DNA of 64,000 nucleotides from the NCBI GenBank assembly GCA_030549495.1, contig JAUIRK010001057.1, positions 714,501 to 778,500 of the forward strand. Direction: 5' to 3'. A program made the position numbers and the translations under genes. A model generated the notes under the pieces. That model did not search any database. It saw only the letters and a list, made by a program, of their open reading frames with translations, and was not told the origin of the DNA. Positions within the stretch are counted from its first letter, which is position 1; each line of letters opens with the position of its first letter. The DNA is from Nectonema munidae (lineage: Eukaryota; Nematomorpha; Nectonematoida; Nectonematidae). Below, one piece after another: positions 12,801 to 22,600 of this stretch.

Positions 12801-14311
12801 TCCACTTTTTAAGAACTATGATATCATCAATGCAATAAGAAAACACCTAAAAATGGCGTGGGTAGTAACTTTCACTTGGGGTAGGAGAGGGCACTTAGTT
12901 ATATGGTGATCAGGGGAAGCTCTCGATGCCCCTCAGCCTATAAAAGAAGCTTGGTTCATGTATTCAAATAAAGGTTTCTTGAAAGCAGTTCTTGGCATCG
13001 CGGATATTGCAATTTCCTCTCTTCTTATTGTTCATGCTCACGGAATGAAAGAAAAGTATGAAGCGAGTGAAATTACTGTTAATCTTGGTTGATCATGGAA
13101 AACTATCCACTTTTACTATCGGTGATAGAAAATCATGCTTCCCACTAAGCATGCAGTAACTTTAGGAGAGTCGAGTGAGGCTATAAAAGATAAAAAGACC
13201 TTCACTTTATATGCCAAGACTCTATTTGAAAGGAAATAAGAGTTGTTTTCGAGATCTAAGAGAAGTTACCATGCAACGTTGACAACAGAAAGATACTGTT
13301 TGAAAGTTTGTCTACATTTAGCGCCCTTAGATGCTGCTTATCTGGGGCCATAAGGCAAAAGTCTCAGTGGTGAACCAGAGCAAAAATTTCAGTGATACCA
13401 ACTTCTCCTCGCTTCTTTTTTCATACAGATTATACAATTACAACAATATTTCTAAATTTTACTACGAGAAAAGTTTTTAAAAACACCGTCAAAATGCCTC
13501 TCAATCAAATACGATGGCAATTTTTATTAGTTTTCCGTCAATACAAGAATGGAGCGTTTTCTATGTATATATATTTTATATTTGTCGCCCGAGGCATATC
13601 CAACCTATGTGAACGCCCTGTTTACCGGACCTTTTGTATGTGGGACATCTTGATTGTTCGGATACGCTAGGTTCTATTGTTATTATATGTAATATATAAG
13701 AATTCTCAAGGAGTTGTTTTTTTACATATATTGAGTTGGATAAAATTTTTAAAAAGCAGACTCATTTTGCATGTTGATTAGTGTTATCTCACTAGCTAAC
13801 TATAATTTTCTTTTTAATTATACTAGGCGACTAAAGCAATTTTTCAGTTGCTATTATAACAAGGATACGTTTAAGGCACATCTATATATAAAGAAGGATA
13901 GTTCTGCCTTTCCAGGATGTAATGAGATATCATCTAGAAGCTTTTTCCATTAGCACATCTTTTTGTGAACCATCTACTACTATTACAAATACTGTCGTAG
14001 TATTTTTTAATCAAACTTAAATAACAATTTTAAAAGTAATATTTTAATTTATTTATTAATACACTCTGACAGTTAAAATCTATATAAAAAATTACACTCA
14101 GGCGACGTAATCACTTTTAAGAAGTCCTCTTGCTCAATGTTTCATGTTAAAATTTAAGGTCACTGTGCACGGAGTGGTTGAAGAATCGAAGCACATCATC
14201 AAAAAAGTTTTAGACGTTTTGTACGATGCCATTAAAATTTCTTCAGAGATGAACTGGACCAAGCATGCTGACACATATGAGGTTTTATCTTTCTTATACC
14301 AAATATCATAA
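3689..14311 (+). CDS. MTAP: S-methyl-5'-thioadenosine phosphorylase (5' part missing)
   Basis: Five exons (3689-3856, 5911-6013, 7545-7697, 10871-10954, 14159-14311) join in phase and align end to end with human MTAP from His61 to near the C-terminus: about 219 residues, against 283 in the full human enzyme. The cytosolic trimeric enzyme phosphorolyses methylthioadenosine to adenine and methylthioribose-1-phosphate (methionine salvage, polyamine by-product recycling). Visible active-site residues by human numbering: His61, Thr93-Ala94 in TTACGS, the neighbour-subunit His137 in GVPHLS, Phe177 in EGPRFSS, Met196-Thr197 in ITMT, Asp220 and Asp222 in TDYDSW. All are kept, so the gene looks functional. 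The first ~60 residues, including the GGTG phosphate loop, are not in the window. Introns are 1.5-3.2 kb and hold transposon debris. Identification is strong; the exact 3' end is slightly less certain. Confidence 0.95.
3857..5910. other. MTAP intron with palindromic element
   Basis: Phase-2 intron of about 2.05 kb. It contains the long inverted-repeat element at 4010-4725. Nothing else recognisable was seen; the minus-strand frame at 5100-5300 has no support. Confidence 0.7.
4010..4725. repeat. Long-armed palindromic (foldback/MITE) element
   Basis: Two arms are inverted copies of each other. The best-conserved parts are about 4262-4375 and 4447-4560, sharing GTTAAATGCAAAGAGTAGAA and AAGGAACAGAA, with a spacer of ~70 bp. 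Weaker pairing continues outward through GTAAATAAGGAAA and GGTGAGAA to the words CGGAGTTGA on the left and its inverted relative near GTCGGAGACAGAGTTGAG on the right. Total length is ~0.7 kb, non-coding. No clear target duplication was found, so the superfamily is unassigned. Confidence 0.7.
5911..6013 (+). CDS. MTAP: MTAP exon B (human residues ~116-150)
   Basis: The acceptor is CATTTTAG before 5911 and the donor CAA|GTGAGT follows 6013. With the two bases from exon A it reads [17 protein letters not shown] then [18 protein letters not shown]. Human reads [24 protein letters not shown]. The His of VPHLS corresponds to His137, which contributes to the neighbouring subunit's active site. It ends in phase 0, as the next exon requires. 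Confidence 0.94.
6014..7544. other. MTAP intron, no recognised feature
   Basis: Phase-0 intron of ~1.5 kb, very AT-rich. A GC-richer stretch at 7200-7353 is open in both orientations but matches no family I know. Confidence 0.7.
7545..7697 (+). CDS. MTAP: MTAP exon C (human residues ~151-200)
   Basis: The acceptor TTTTTCAG ends at 7544 and the donor GAG|GTAACG follows 7697; 51 codons in phase 0. It reads [19 protein letters not shown], then [20 protein letters not shown] and [12 protein letters not shown]. The human match is [20 protein letters not shown] followed by INMTTVPE. Phe of PRFSS (Phe177) and the Met-Thr pair (196-197) of the substrate and phosphate sites are kept. This is the most convincing exon of the gene. 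Confidence 0.97.
7805..7995. repeat. Partial copy of hAT-related repeat (relative at 21835)
   Basis: It shares with 21.86-22.02 kb the succession T-run, AATTTTAAAATTTAT, AAAAGAATTTTT and further on ATTTTAT.AAGTCAA followed by CTTGTTTGT. The same start (T-run, AATTTTTAAAATTTATT, AAAAGAATTTG) occurs at 33.01 kb. The 7.8-kb copy lacks recognisable ends and is only a fragment. Confidence 0.5.
8920..9880 (-). pseudogene. Decayed hAT transposase
   Basis: Read from 9880 leftward. The frame ending at 9608 contains [20 protein letters not shown], the catalytic-core start of hAT transposases (usual form [18 protein letters not shown]) with the first Asp present and the Trp after the Glu replaced. The frame 9166-8927 contains [19 protein letters not shown] and [17 protein letters not shown], matching the later 'RWNS.Y.MLERFL' and 'W..L..L...L.P' blocks. 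The blocks are in different frames with stops between them, so it is dead. Terminal repeats were not found. Confidence 0.75.
10127..10264. repeat. piggyBac-like MITE with perfect inverted ends
   Basis: TTAACCCATTAAGT starts at 10127 and its exact complement ACTTAATGGGTTAA ends at 10264. TTAA target sites flank 130 bp of non-coding DNA. The interior words CAGACGAT and ACGCAGACGATTT match the 603-728 element. A third, right-end-only relative ends in CCTCAACGGGTTAA near 33520-33535. Confidence 0.75.
10871..10954 (+). CDS. MTAP: MTAP exon D (human residues ~201-228)
   Basis: The acceptor CTCTTTTTAG ends at 10870 and the donor GAA|GTATCT follows 10954; 28 codons in phase 0. It reads [18 protein letters not shown] then [10 protein letters not shown]. 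Human reads [28 protein letters not shown]. Both adenine-site aspartates (220 and 222) are present. The longer open frames at 10785-11200 run into intron and are not real as drawn. Confidence 0.95.
10955..14158. other. MTAP intron, nothing recognised
   Basis: Phase-0 intron of ~3.2 kb. It is AT-rich, with TA-repeat stretches near 11490. I saw no element with clear ends and no homologous protein; frames at 12718, 13392 and 13771 are unsupported. Confidence 0.65.
14159..14311 (+). CDS. MTAP: MTAP terminal exon
   Basis: The acceptor ATTTAAG ends at 14158. It reads [20 protein letters not shown] then [20 protein letters not shown]. Human reads [21 protein letters not shown] with SGS.EW in the following stretch, so helix and Trp positions agree. 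I take the frame straight to TAA at 14309-14311, because an AATAAA lies ~150 bp downstream and human MTAP has only about a dozen residues more. A weak alternative is splicing at GAG|GTTTTA after 14281 into an unseen small exon. Confidence 0.85.
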   Translation, partial: VTVHGVVEESKHIIKKVLDVLYDAIKISSEMNWTKHADTYEVLSFLYQIS

Positions 14312-16728
14312 TGCCTCTTTCTTTGCTTAGAAAAGAGTTTTTGACAGTTTTCAAAGTGAAGCTAAAAGTATTATCAGGTGATGGTGGGTGTTGGTTGCAA
14401 CAACAGTTCTTACATGACACTCATCAAAGATTTGAATATCTACCAATACTTCACTTTGATTCAATAAATTTGTTTTAGCAAATTCATTTTCTAAACTTTT
14501 ATCTTGCCATTTTCCATCTTGTCAAGATCGAAGCTAAGCTATCGTCAACGCGTAACACGCTTTAGATATCTCAAATAAGATACATTATTTGACTATTTTA
14601 CTGCAAAACCCATAGGTAGATTTAGAGGGGGCGGAGCCAACATACGCCCCCCCCACCTAAAATTAAATAAGACCTGTTACAAAAAAATTAAAAAACATTT
14701 GCAAAATGTCTTTGACTTTCATTTAATACATAATGCTTTGGTTAAACTATTAATCATATACAGAGTTATTAACATATATCTATATGGATTTGTTTTAAAA
14801 TGACAAAAAGTAGTGGGTAAATCGGGACAGTAAATTGGAAATATTTTAGGCTGAATAAATTCTCAAAAAATAATTTGATTCTTGCCTCATTAAAATCAGT
14901 AAGAAAAGGACTCGAGAGATGGAAGAGATAATGATAATTGAATTTAAAAAGTGGAGAAAAATATATAACATGGATTAGTAAGAATTTTTTAGGATCTTGA
15001 AAATAAGAATCCAGCTTTATAAAGTGTTCAATGAATAGACTTTATGATTAATTTAATTAGAGGATTTGGAAAATAATCGAAAAATAAGTAAAATCGCTAA
15101 TTAATTACGTTTTTGGAAAAAGTGTGAATTAGTTATTAAAAACAAGTTTATTTGAGAGAGAAGAATGATGAATCCTTGCTATTTTTAATATGATTAGACA
15201 TAAAGAAGATTAAATAATATAAATTTCAGTTATGAAATTTATCACTATACTTTTTTAAACAATGAAATACACAGAATTTATTATTAATTTTTAGGTAATT
15301 TTCGAGCTATTGCATTTGTCAACAGCAAAGCTTTCATATATTTTTCACATAACCACTAGATAGCAAGACAAGAATGGAACATTTTTACCGAAAACTCTTT
15401 TTGGTAATACGAAGCTAGAAATTAGCCTCAATTTTTTGAATCTCAAAAAAAATATTCAATAACACAAATGAATTTTATTTTATATGTATATTTCGAAAAA
15501 AGAATAGATATCTTTATTAGCATATTTAACATGAATTGATCGAAACAATGCTTTCGTTAAAAGTTATTGAAACAAAATTGAAAATTATTATATTTTTCAT
15601 AAAATTTTTCTTCTAACATTCTGTGAAAATATTATATACTACATGACATCATAGTGATGTGAATTTTATTGTCGGAATTAACTATTTTCTAGCTAAGTCA
15701 ATTTTAATGAGAAAAAACCTCAAAAAAATAGTATTCAATATATTTTTTTCTATAAAAATTGAAAATATCAAAAATGTTATATTCTCATCCTTAACCGATC
15801 CTCAAAATTTAAAATTAGTTAACTTTTGAATAAATTAGATTTTTTATCACCTGAAGTGTAAAAATACTTTTCTCTTTAATTAAAATTTCAAGACATTGAT
15901 AAAGTTACTAAAGTGACAAAAGAATATATTGGCCACCATTGAGTCTTAAAAACTCAAAGTTACTTCATTTTTTTAATACAGTCTTTTTTTTGTAAACCTA
16001 AATAATGGAATAATTTACACTATTGTTGTTTGTAGGAGTAAACATAATAATAATTTTGAATATAAATATATTTTAACTTTTACAATTTTTATATTTAACT
16101 ATATATTAGTCTATCAAGAGGCATGTTGTCTCCCGCATGGTATTGCCCGACCACTGATATGTATTTAATGAATTTAAAAAATGTCCCCTTCTTCAATATT
16201 TACGACTCCGACTTCAAGCTTTTTAAACTTCAAATTAAAAGTACCTAAATCTGATTTAGAGTGTAAGAGTTTGCAAAAAATCTAATTTGAATCCGTAAAA
16301 ATTGTAGTTTTTCCAAGATAAATTTTGATAAGTTATAAAATTAAAAAATGAGCAAAATTTTGCAATCAAAAATTTATAGTCAATAAATTTCCACTGAACA
16401 GCTTTATCAAAACTAAAGACAAAACAAAGGTAATAGAAGATAACTAATTTATTTTTATATTTTAATAATCACTTTATCGAAACAAATAATGAAAAGCTTT
16501 GATCAGATAAAACGATTTAAAATTTGCATACGTTTGCAAATAAAGGCCTACAATTCATTTTCGCTAAATTAAAAACTAGATTAAACAAAAGTATTAAACT
16601 TAAATATTTAGTGTAGGTAGGTAGTTTCGAGATATCTAAGCACTTTTCAATGTAGGTTGATATGCTTGTTACATATATATTTCAACTATGGTGAATTCAG
16701 TGGTGATGTCCATTTTTTTATCAAAAGA
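14312..16728. other. MTAP 3' region and intergenic DNA
   Basis: The MTAP 3' UTR presumably ends shortly after the AATAAA at 14463. Around 14625-14670 lies a MITE-like G/C-rich piece (AGAGGGGGCGGAGCC, then an 8-C run). The remaining ~2 kb is extremely AT-rich and shows no gene or clear repeat ends. Confidence 0.6.
14463..14468 (+). promoter_or_regulatory. Poly(A) signal AATAAA for MTAP
   Basis: Canonical AATAAA about 150 bp after the proposed MTAP stop codon. Such hexamers are common by chance in this AT-rich DNA, so it supports the terminal exon but does not prove it. Confidence 0.45.
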
Positions 16729-17730
16729 GAAGAAGAAGAAGAAGAAGAAGAAGAAGAAGAAGAAGAAGAAGAAGAAGAAGAAGAAGAAGAAGAAGAAGAA
16801 GAAGAAGAAGAAGAAGAAGAAGAAGAAGAAGAAGAAGAAGAAGAAGAAGAAGAAGAAGAAGAAGAAGAAGAAGAAGAAGAAGAAGAAGAAGAAGAAGAAG
16901 AAGAAGAAGAAGAAGAAGAAGAAGAAGAAGAAGAAGAAGAAGAAGAAGAAGAAGAAGAAGAAGAAGAAGAAGAAGAAGAAGAAGAAGAAGAAGAAGAAGA
17001 AGAAGAAGAAGAAGAAGAAGAAGAAGAAGAAGAAGAAGAAGAAGAAGAAGAAGAAGAAGAAGAAGAAGAAGAAGAAGAAGAAGAAGAAGAAGAAGAAGAA
17101 GAAGAAGAAGAAGAAGAAGAAGAAGAAGAAGAAGAAGAAGAAGAAGAAGAAGAAGAAGAAGAAGAAGAAGAAGAAGAAGAAGAAGAAGAAGAAGAAGAAG
17201 AAGAAGAAGAAGAAGAAGAAGAAGAAGAAGAAGAAGAAGAAGAAGAAGAAGAAGAAGAAGAAGAAGAAGAAGAAGAAGAAGAAGAAGAAGAAGAAGAAGA
17301 AGAAGAAGAAGAAGAAGAAGAAGAAGAAGAAGAAGAAGAAGAAGAAGAAGAAGAAGAAGAAGAAGAAGAAGAAGAAGAAGAAGAAGAAGAAGAAGAAGAA
17401 GAAGAAGAAGAAGAAGAAGAAGAAGAAGAAGAAGAAGAAGAAGAAGAAGAAGAAGAAGAAGAAGAAGAAGAAGAAGAAGAAGAAGAAGAAGAAGAAGAAG
17501 AAGAAGAAGAAGAAGAAGAAGAAGAAGAAGAAGAAGAAGAAGAAGAAGAAGAAGAAGAAGAAGAAGAAGAAGAAGAAGAAGAAGAAGAAGAAGAAGAAGA
17601 AGAAGAAGAAGAAGAAGAAGAAGAAGAAGAAGAAGAAGAAGAAGAAGAAGAAGAAGAAGAAGAAGAAGAAGAAGAAGAAGAAGAAGAAGAAGAAGAAGAA
17701 GAAGAAGAAGAAGAAGAAGAAGAAGAAGAA
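16729..17730. repeat. Uninterrupted (GAA)334 microsatellite
   Basis: 1002 bp of perfect GAA repeats (TTC on the other strand) with no interruption that I can see. All six frames are open (poly-Glu, Lys, Arg; Ser, Leu, Phe), so the long frames here are artefacts of the repeat and not genes. It lies between MTAP and junctophilin, ~1.55 kb left of the first junctophilin codon. The right border continues into a dispersed repeat (17733-17952). Confidence 0.97.
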
Positions 17731-17732
17731 AA

Positions 17733-17952
17733 ACACAAGAAAAAATAAGATAAATGAATGAGGAAATAAAAATAGCAATTGCACTAACTTGAAATTTCAC
17801 TTGGGATGTAGAAGACATAAATGTTGATTGCAGCTGTGTTACTTTGGATTATCAAAATGCTAGAAGCCGCTGAGATGATTACCCTATCATATATACACAT
17901 ATATATGTAAATATATATATTGAAATCCATTATATGGTTATAAATTGACAAA
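17733..17952. repeat. Dispersed repeat, copy A (beside the GAA tract)
   Basis: Closely similar to 26987-27175. Shared words include AACTTGAAATTTCACTTGGG, ATGTAGAAGACATAA, TTGATTGCAGCTGTGT, GCTGAGATGATT and TTGAAATCCATTATATG. Copy A has an extra TA/CA microsatellite insert (about 17885-17915). The minus strand of the shared block is open in both copies (AASS.LI.QS.TAAIN.YVFY), so it could derive from an old coding exon or a transposon; I cannot say which. Confidence 0.8.
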
Positions 17953-18059
17953 AGATTTTAACAAGTTTTAATCGACAGGAAAATATATGTATTATGTATT
18001 CAATAAACAAGTATGAAGGGGAAATAGACATATAAAGACAAAAAAAATAACAAAATTTT

Positions 18060-18990
18060 ATTCATTGCATACAAGAAGTAGAACAGACAAAATAATTTTG
18101 ATCAGAAACAGTTATATACATATTAATGAAATAATTTTTGACAGCTTTTTTAAATTTATAATAACTGTTTGGATGAAAATTTTTATCGCGTTAAAAATTA
18201 TTCCAAAAACATGCAATTCTATATTTCCTACTTTTTTTAGTGCAAGAAAGTTTACAAGAAAGCATAAAGAACTTATAGGGATACCTTAAAGGATAATTAG
18301 TTGATTGGTAAACATAAATATACCAGTTATCAAATACTGGTTGAAGTGCTGCATTTATAAACTTATATATAAAGTTTGATAATTATACTTGATATATATC
18401 TTTTGCTTTAAGGATTTTATATTCATGAAAGTATGCAGAAGTTTGAGTTCTATACCTTAAACTAAAAACAGTTCTTATCTTTTTTTGTAGGCTTTTAATA
18501 TCAGATAAATCACAGAAACCCCAATTAATTAAGCCATACTAAAAAAAGGCAGAGCTAAGACATTATAAAATTTTAACTTTATTTCCGCATTTAACAAGTT
18601 ACTGCATTTTTTTAGAATACCATGAACACCATGTAGTTTTGCTATGATGTATTTTTTATGATCAGACCAATTTAATTTGTCGTTGAAAATAAGCCCTAGG
18701 TAATTAAAATTTTCAACTATCTCAATGTTACGTTTTTGATCAATTTAGGTTTGGAACTTCTAAAGAATGTCACTTAGAAGCCTTTGATTTTGAAGAATTA
18801 ATTTTAGAGATTGACCTATTAAAAATGAGATTCAAATTTTTATCGACAATATCATCAAAAGTAGATTCTTGATTAAAATATAGTTTTTTTTATAGGGAAA
18901 AGAATAGCTATATCATCCGCATATAAAAGATAATCAAAAAATGGACTAGACCGATAAAGCAAATATGAGTATAATTGATTAGATAATGAA
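18060..18990 (-). pseudogene. Non-LTR (LINE) reverse transcriptase fragment
   Basis: Minus-strand translation shows, in order, FFDYLLYADDIAILF (the RT catalytic YADD box), then NFNYLGLIFNDKLNWSDH (the 'YLGV..D..L.W..H' block that follows the RT fingers in many LINEs), then KLHGVHGILKKM. Downstream is RYRTQTSAYFHEYKILKAKD-like sequence. Only the 3' half of the RT region is present and it has in-frame stops. No poly-A tail or target duplication was identified. Confidence 0.8.
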
Positions 18991-19278
18991 TAGATTTAAT
19001 CAATCAGTTTTTTTTATCATTTTTAATGTTTGAATTAATTGTCTTATTTTTATATCTTTAAAATTCATTTTATAAATAAAACTCATGTTTTCTTGCCATT
19101 TAATTTTTAATTTTACTTTTTAATTTGATTTTTGCTAAGCTTTAAAAAGTTTTTTGCTGATTTTTTGCTTCCTTTTTTGTAGTGCTTTAAATATGGTTAA
19201 ATTTATCAACATGAATTTTTAGTATTCAATTTAAAATGATATAAATGTTCGTTTTAAAATTCTGTAGAGTACCTAGTT

Positions 19279-19678
19279 ATGAAACATTTTGTATCATCAT
19301 CAGATGGTGGTAGATTTGATTTTGATGATGGAGGTACCTATTGTGGTAACTGGCGTGATGGCAAAGCTCACGATTTCGGTATTTGTACTGGTCCTAAAGG
19401 AAATGGAGAATATAGTGGCATATGGGGTTTAGGTTTTGAATTAAATGGTGTTTATACTTGGCCAAATGGCATGACTTATGAAGGAGATTGGCAATTAGGT
19501 AGACGTCATGGTTTAGGAGTTGAAAATCGTATTAAATGGATTTATAGAGGTGAGTGGACTTCTGGACTTAAAGGCAGATATGGAATTAGATTTAGTACTT
19601 CTTCCTCATCTAAATTTGAAGGGACTTGGTCAAGTGGCTTTCAAGATGGATATGGTGTAGAGACATATGCCGATGGAG
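19279..19678 (+). CDS. JPH: Junctophilin exon 1 (MORN I-V)
   Basis: From ATG 19279 it reads [19 protein letters not shown], then [12 protein letters not shown] and [13 protein letters not shown]; vertebrate JPH begins [22 protein letters not shown]-like units follow: [36 protein letters not shown] and [14 protein letters not shown]. The only Met before the conserved GGRFDF is at 19279, giving an eight-residue longer lead than in vertebrates. An acceptor-like TTCTGTAG ends at 19267, so a 5'-UTR exon may exist upstream. The donor is GATGGAG|GTAATT; the open frame runs a few codons past it to 19692. Confidence 0.96.
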
Positions 19679-22600
19679 GTAATTTCAATTAATTCTAGAA
19701 TTTTTTATATTTGAAAATTTTTATTTATTGTCTACTGTGGATTTTTTGTTTACACCCAAAAACGTTCACTAACTAAATTATATCGATTTGGTATTTCTTT
19801 TGATAAATTTTTGAAGATGAAATTATTTTATATTAAGTTGATAAAAATTTAAAAAATATATTTAATGTTCAATTTTAAAAGGATACAAAATAGAATTTAA
19901 AAAAGATTTTTTTTGCTAATCATGATTTCAAAAATTAATTTCTAGTTTTCAATCTAATTTTTATTTCTAAAAAATCAGAATATTCTCTTTATGTCCTAAA
20001 ACTCAAGGTTTCTAGGTCAAAAAATGACCTTGTTAACTAGACTCACAAGAATAAGTTCAAATGCAAGCTAATACAAGTTGAAATCATAATATATAAGAAA
20101 CTGCCTCACACGTGAACTTGGATGTGTTTACACAGGCGTACACAAATCTAAAACTTATAGTGATAGATGTACAGATACACATTTATACATAAAACGGGCT
20201 TATATTATAAGTTTATATTCGATGCCTTATTTGTGTTTCTGGCCTGGGCCCAAAATCATTTAGACTGGCGATGTGTGAAGGTAAATGTAAAGGTACTTTG
20301 GTGTATTTTATTGAAAAGTCACAATAGTAATAAACTATAAGCAATGAAGATTTGTTACTTGGTTCAAACCGAAACTTTGTATTGCTAAAGCCACTCAACA
20401 AAACAATCCTAAATATTTAGGATTAATATATATATTGCATATTTTTATATATTTATCCTTTTTTTCTTGTTTTTTATTATTTCCCGAACAAACAAAATTA
20501 AAAAGTTTCACTTTTTGAAAATATATTTTAAAAATGCCATTTAATCCTAACCATAAGCCTAAAAATTTTATTCTTTTTGCAAATATATTTTAAAGATGAC
20601 ATTATCTAACCCTAAGCCTAAAAATTCTCTTATTCTTTTTGCGTAATGTTATTTTAAAAATTACACTATCTAACCCTAAGCCGAAAATCTTTTATTCTTT
20701 TTCTAATACATCGTTATAGTATCACTATAACAGAAGAGATCATTAAAAATGGCCTCCCTATTCTTTTTCAAAAACACAATAATTTTTATCAAGTTGTCTT
20801 CCAATTTTTATTATTTTAAATCAAACAAGGAGCAATTATGGAAAGTATTAAATTAAAAGCACAGTAAATTACTTCTAACACCTTAAAATGTGCGACTTCA
20901 CAGACTCCGACTTGCCAACCCTGTTTTCTATCTATAATTTTGATTGGTGTTCAATATTCACAAGCAAGATTTCAATTATAAGTAGGTTTTCTTAATTTTC
21001 ATTATTTTTACATTTAGATATATGGTAGTATTGCGAGTTCACCTATATTATTTTGTATGTTACATTTATGTTATGAGACTTTTTGCCTCCAATGCTTTTA
21101 CAAGAAAACGGATATGTAAGCCATATTTTATGAAATACTTTTATTTTCAATGGTATATTATTAGCTTAAATTTTATTGAAACGTAATTCAATGAAAAAAA
21201 GAATGACATTTATTTACAAGCTAAAATAAGAATAATAATATAATCCAGGGTTGCGTAGTCGGTGTCTGTGGGGTCTAAAAATTTTGGAGAAAAATATTCG
21301 GAGTCGAAATTAAAAAAAGAGTCTGAGTCCGATTTGGTTTTTGTAGAATACAGGAAGGATAATTAGCACATCAAAGAATATATACACTAATTCGTGTTAA
21401 TACTAATACTATTTCTACTTTATTAACTTCTATTCCACTTTTTATTTATATTTAAAAAATGAAAAACTCCGCAACCCCTGTATAAGCATTAAATAAAGTG
21501 CAAAAAAAAATTGGAAAATACCTTGTATAATGTGGCAAATGATAGACATAATTGAACAATGCTCGATGGTATGTATGTTCTACCAAATACAAACGTCATG
21601 ATTCATGGGTTTAAATGTTTGCATTTGGATATAAATTAATAATAAAACAATAAATATGAATACCTTTTATAAAATATGTACGATATGATATGTCTATGTA
21701 TGTAGTAAAAATATATATATAACAATAATTACATGACGCAGTGTTTCACATTTCGACATATGCAGACAATATACATAATATCCAATGCAGACAATATACA
21801 TAATACATGACTTATCGACATGGGCGCACATCCTCAATTTTTTTGGTAGGTGGGAGGGGGGGGGGGCTTTTTTTAATAATTTTTAAATTTATCATAGAAG
21901 AATTTTTTGCGATGACATTCGACAATTTTTACGCGTCATTACTCTTGTACTTCGAGCTCCGAATTCTAACATAACGGTGGATAACTACTGCAGGGATTTT
22001 ATCAAGTCAATTATCCTGTTTGTGATTGTGGTTGAATCCCTACGTTCTATCTCAGCAAGAAAAAAATCGCTTATCTATGATAGAGTCCTTAAGATACCGA
22101 AACAAAATGATAAATTCTTCATATCCTCTATTGTTTTTACACTCATCTGTTAGGATTGAGTACATTCCCACTTCTATTTACTCTTTCATCACCTGAGTAA
22201 TGCTTTTTGCCAAGACTCCTGTACATTCTTCATACGCTCGTGAATACAAGTAATTTCCAGGTTTATAGCTATTTACAAGCTCTTGCTTCTTTTTGAAATT
22301 GCGATAGCCAAGGAGAATTTCATAAATTCATCATATTCACCACAGTTCAATCAATTAACTTTTTTATGCTCACGATAGGGCATCTCGTATTAAAACAATA
22401 TATGATACTGTAACAAAATTTTCAAATATCGTTTATCATTTAAAATTTAATAAATAGAACATGTTTCGCCTTGAGACTTTCATATCGCGATTCACACCTT
22501 AAATATATTGACCAGAGAAAAAAATTAATTTAGAGGGCCCAGTAGTTGGCAAGAAAATTATTATGAGTATGAAAAATTGGCAAAAAAATATTTAAAGATA

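Noticed and set aside
16657-17818. Five open frames of 350-371 codons on both strands
   Set aside because: All are translations of the GAA tract in different frames, with no start context, domain or splice evidence.
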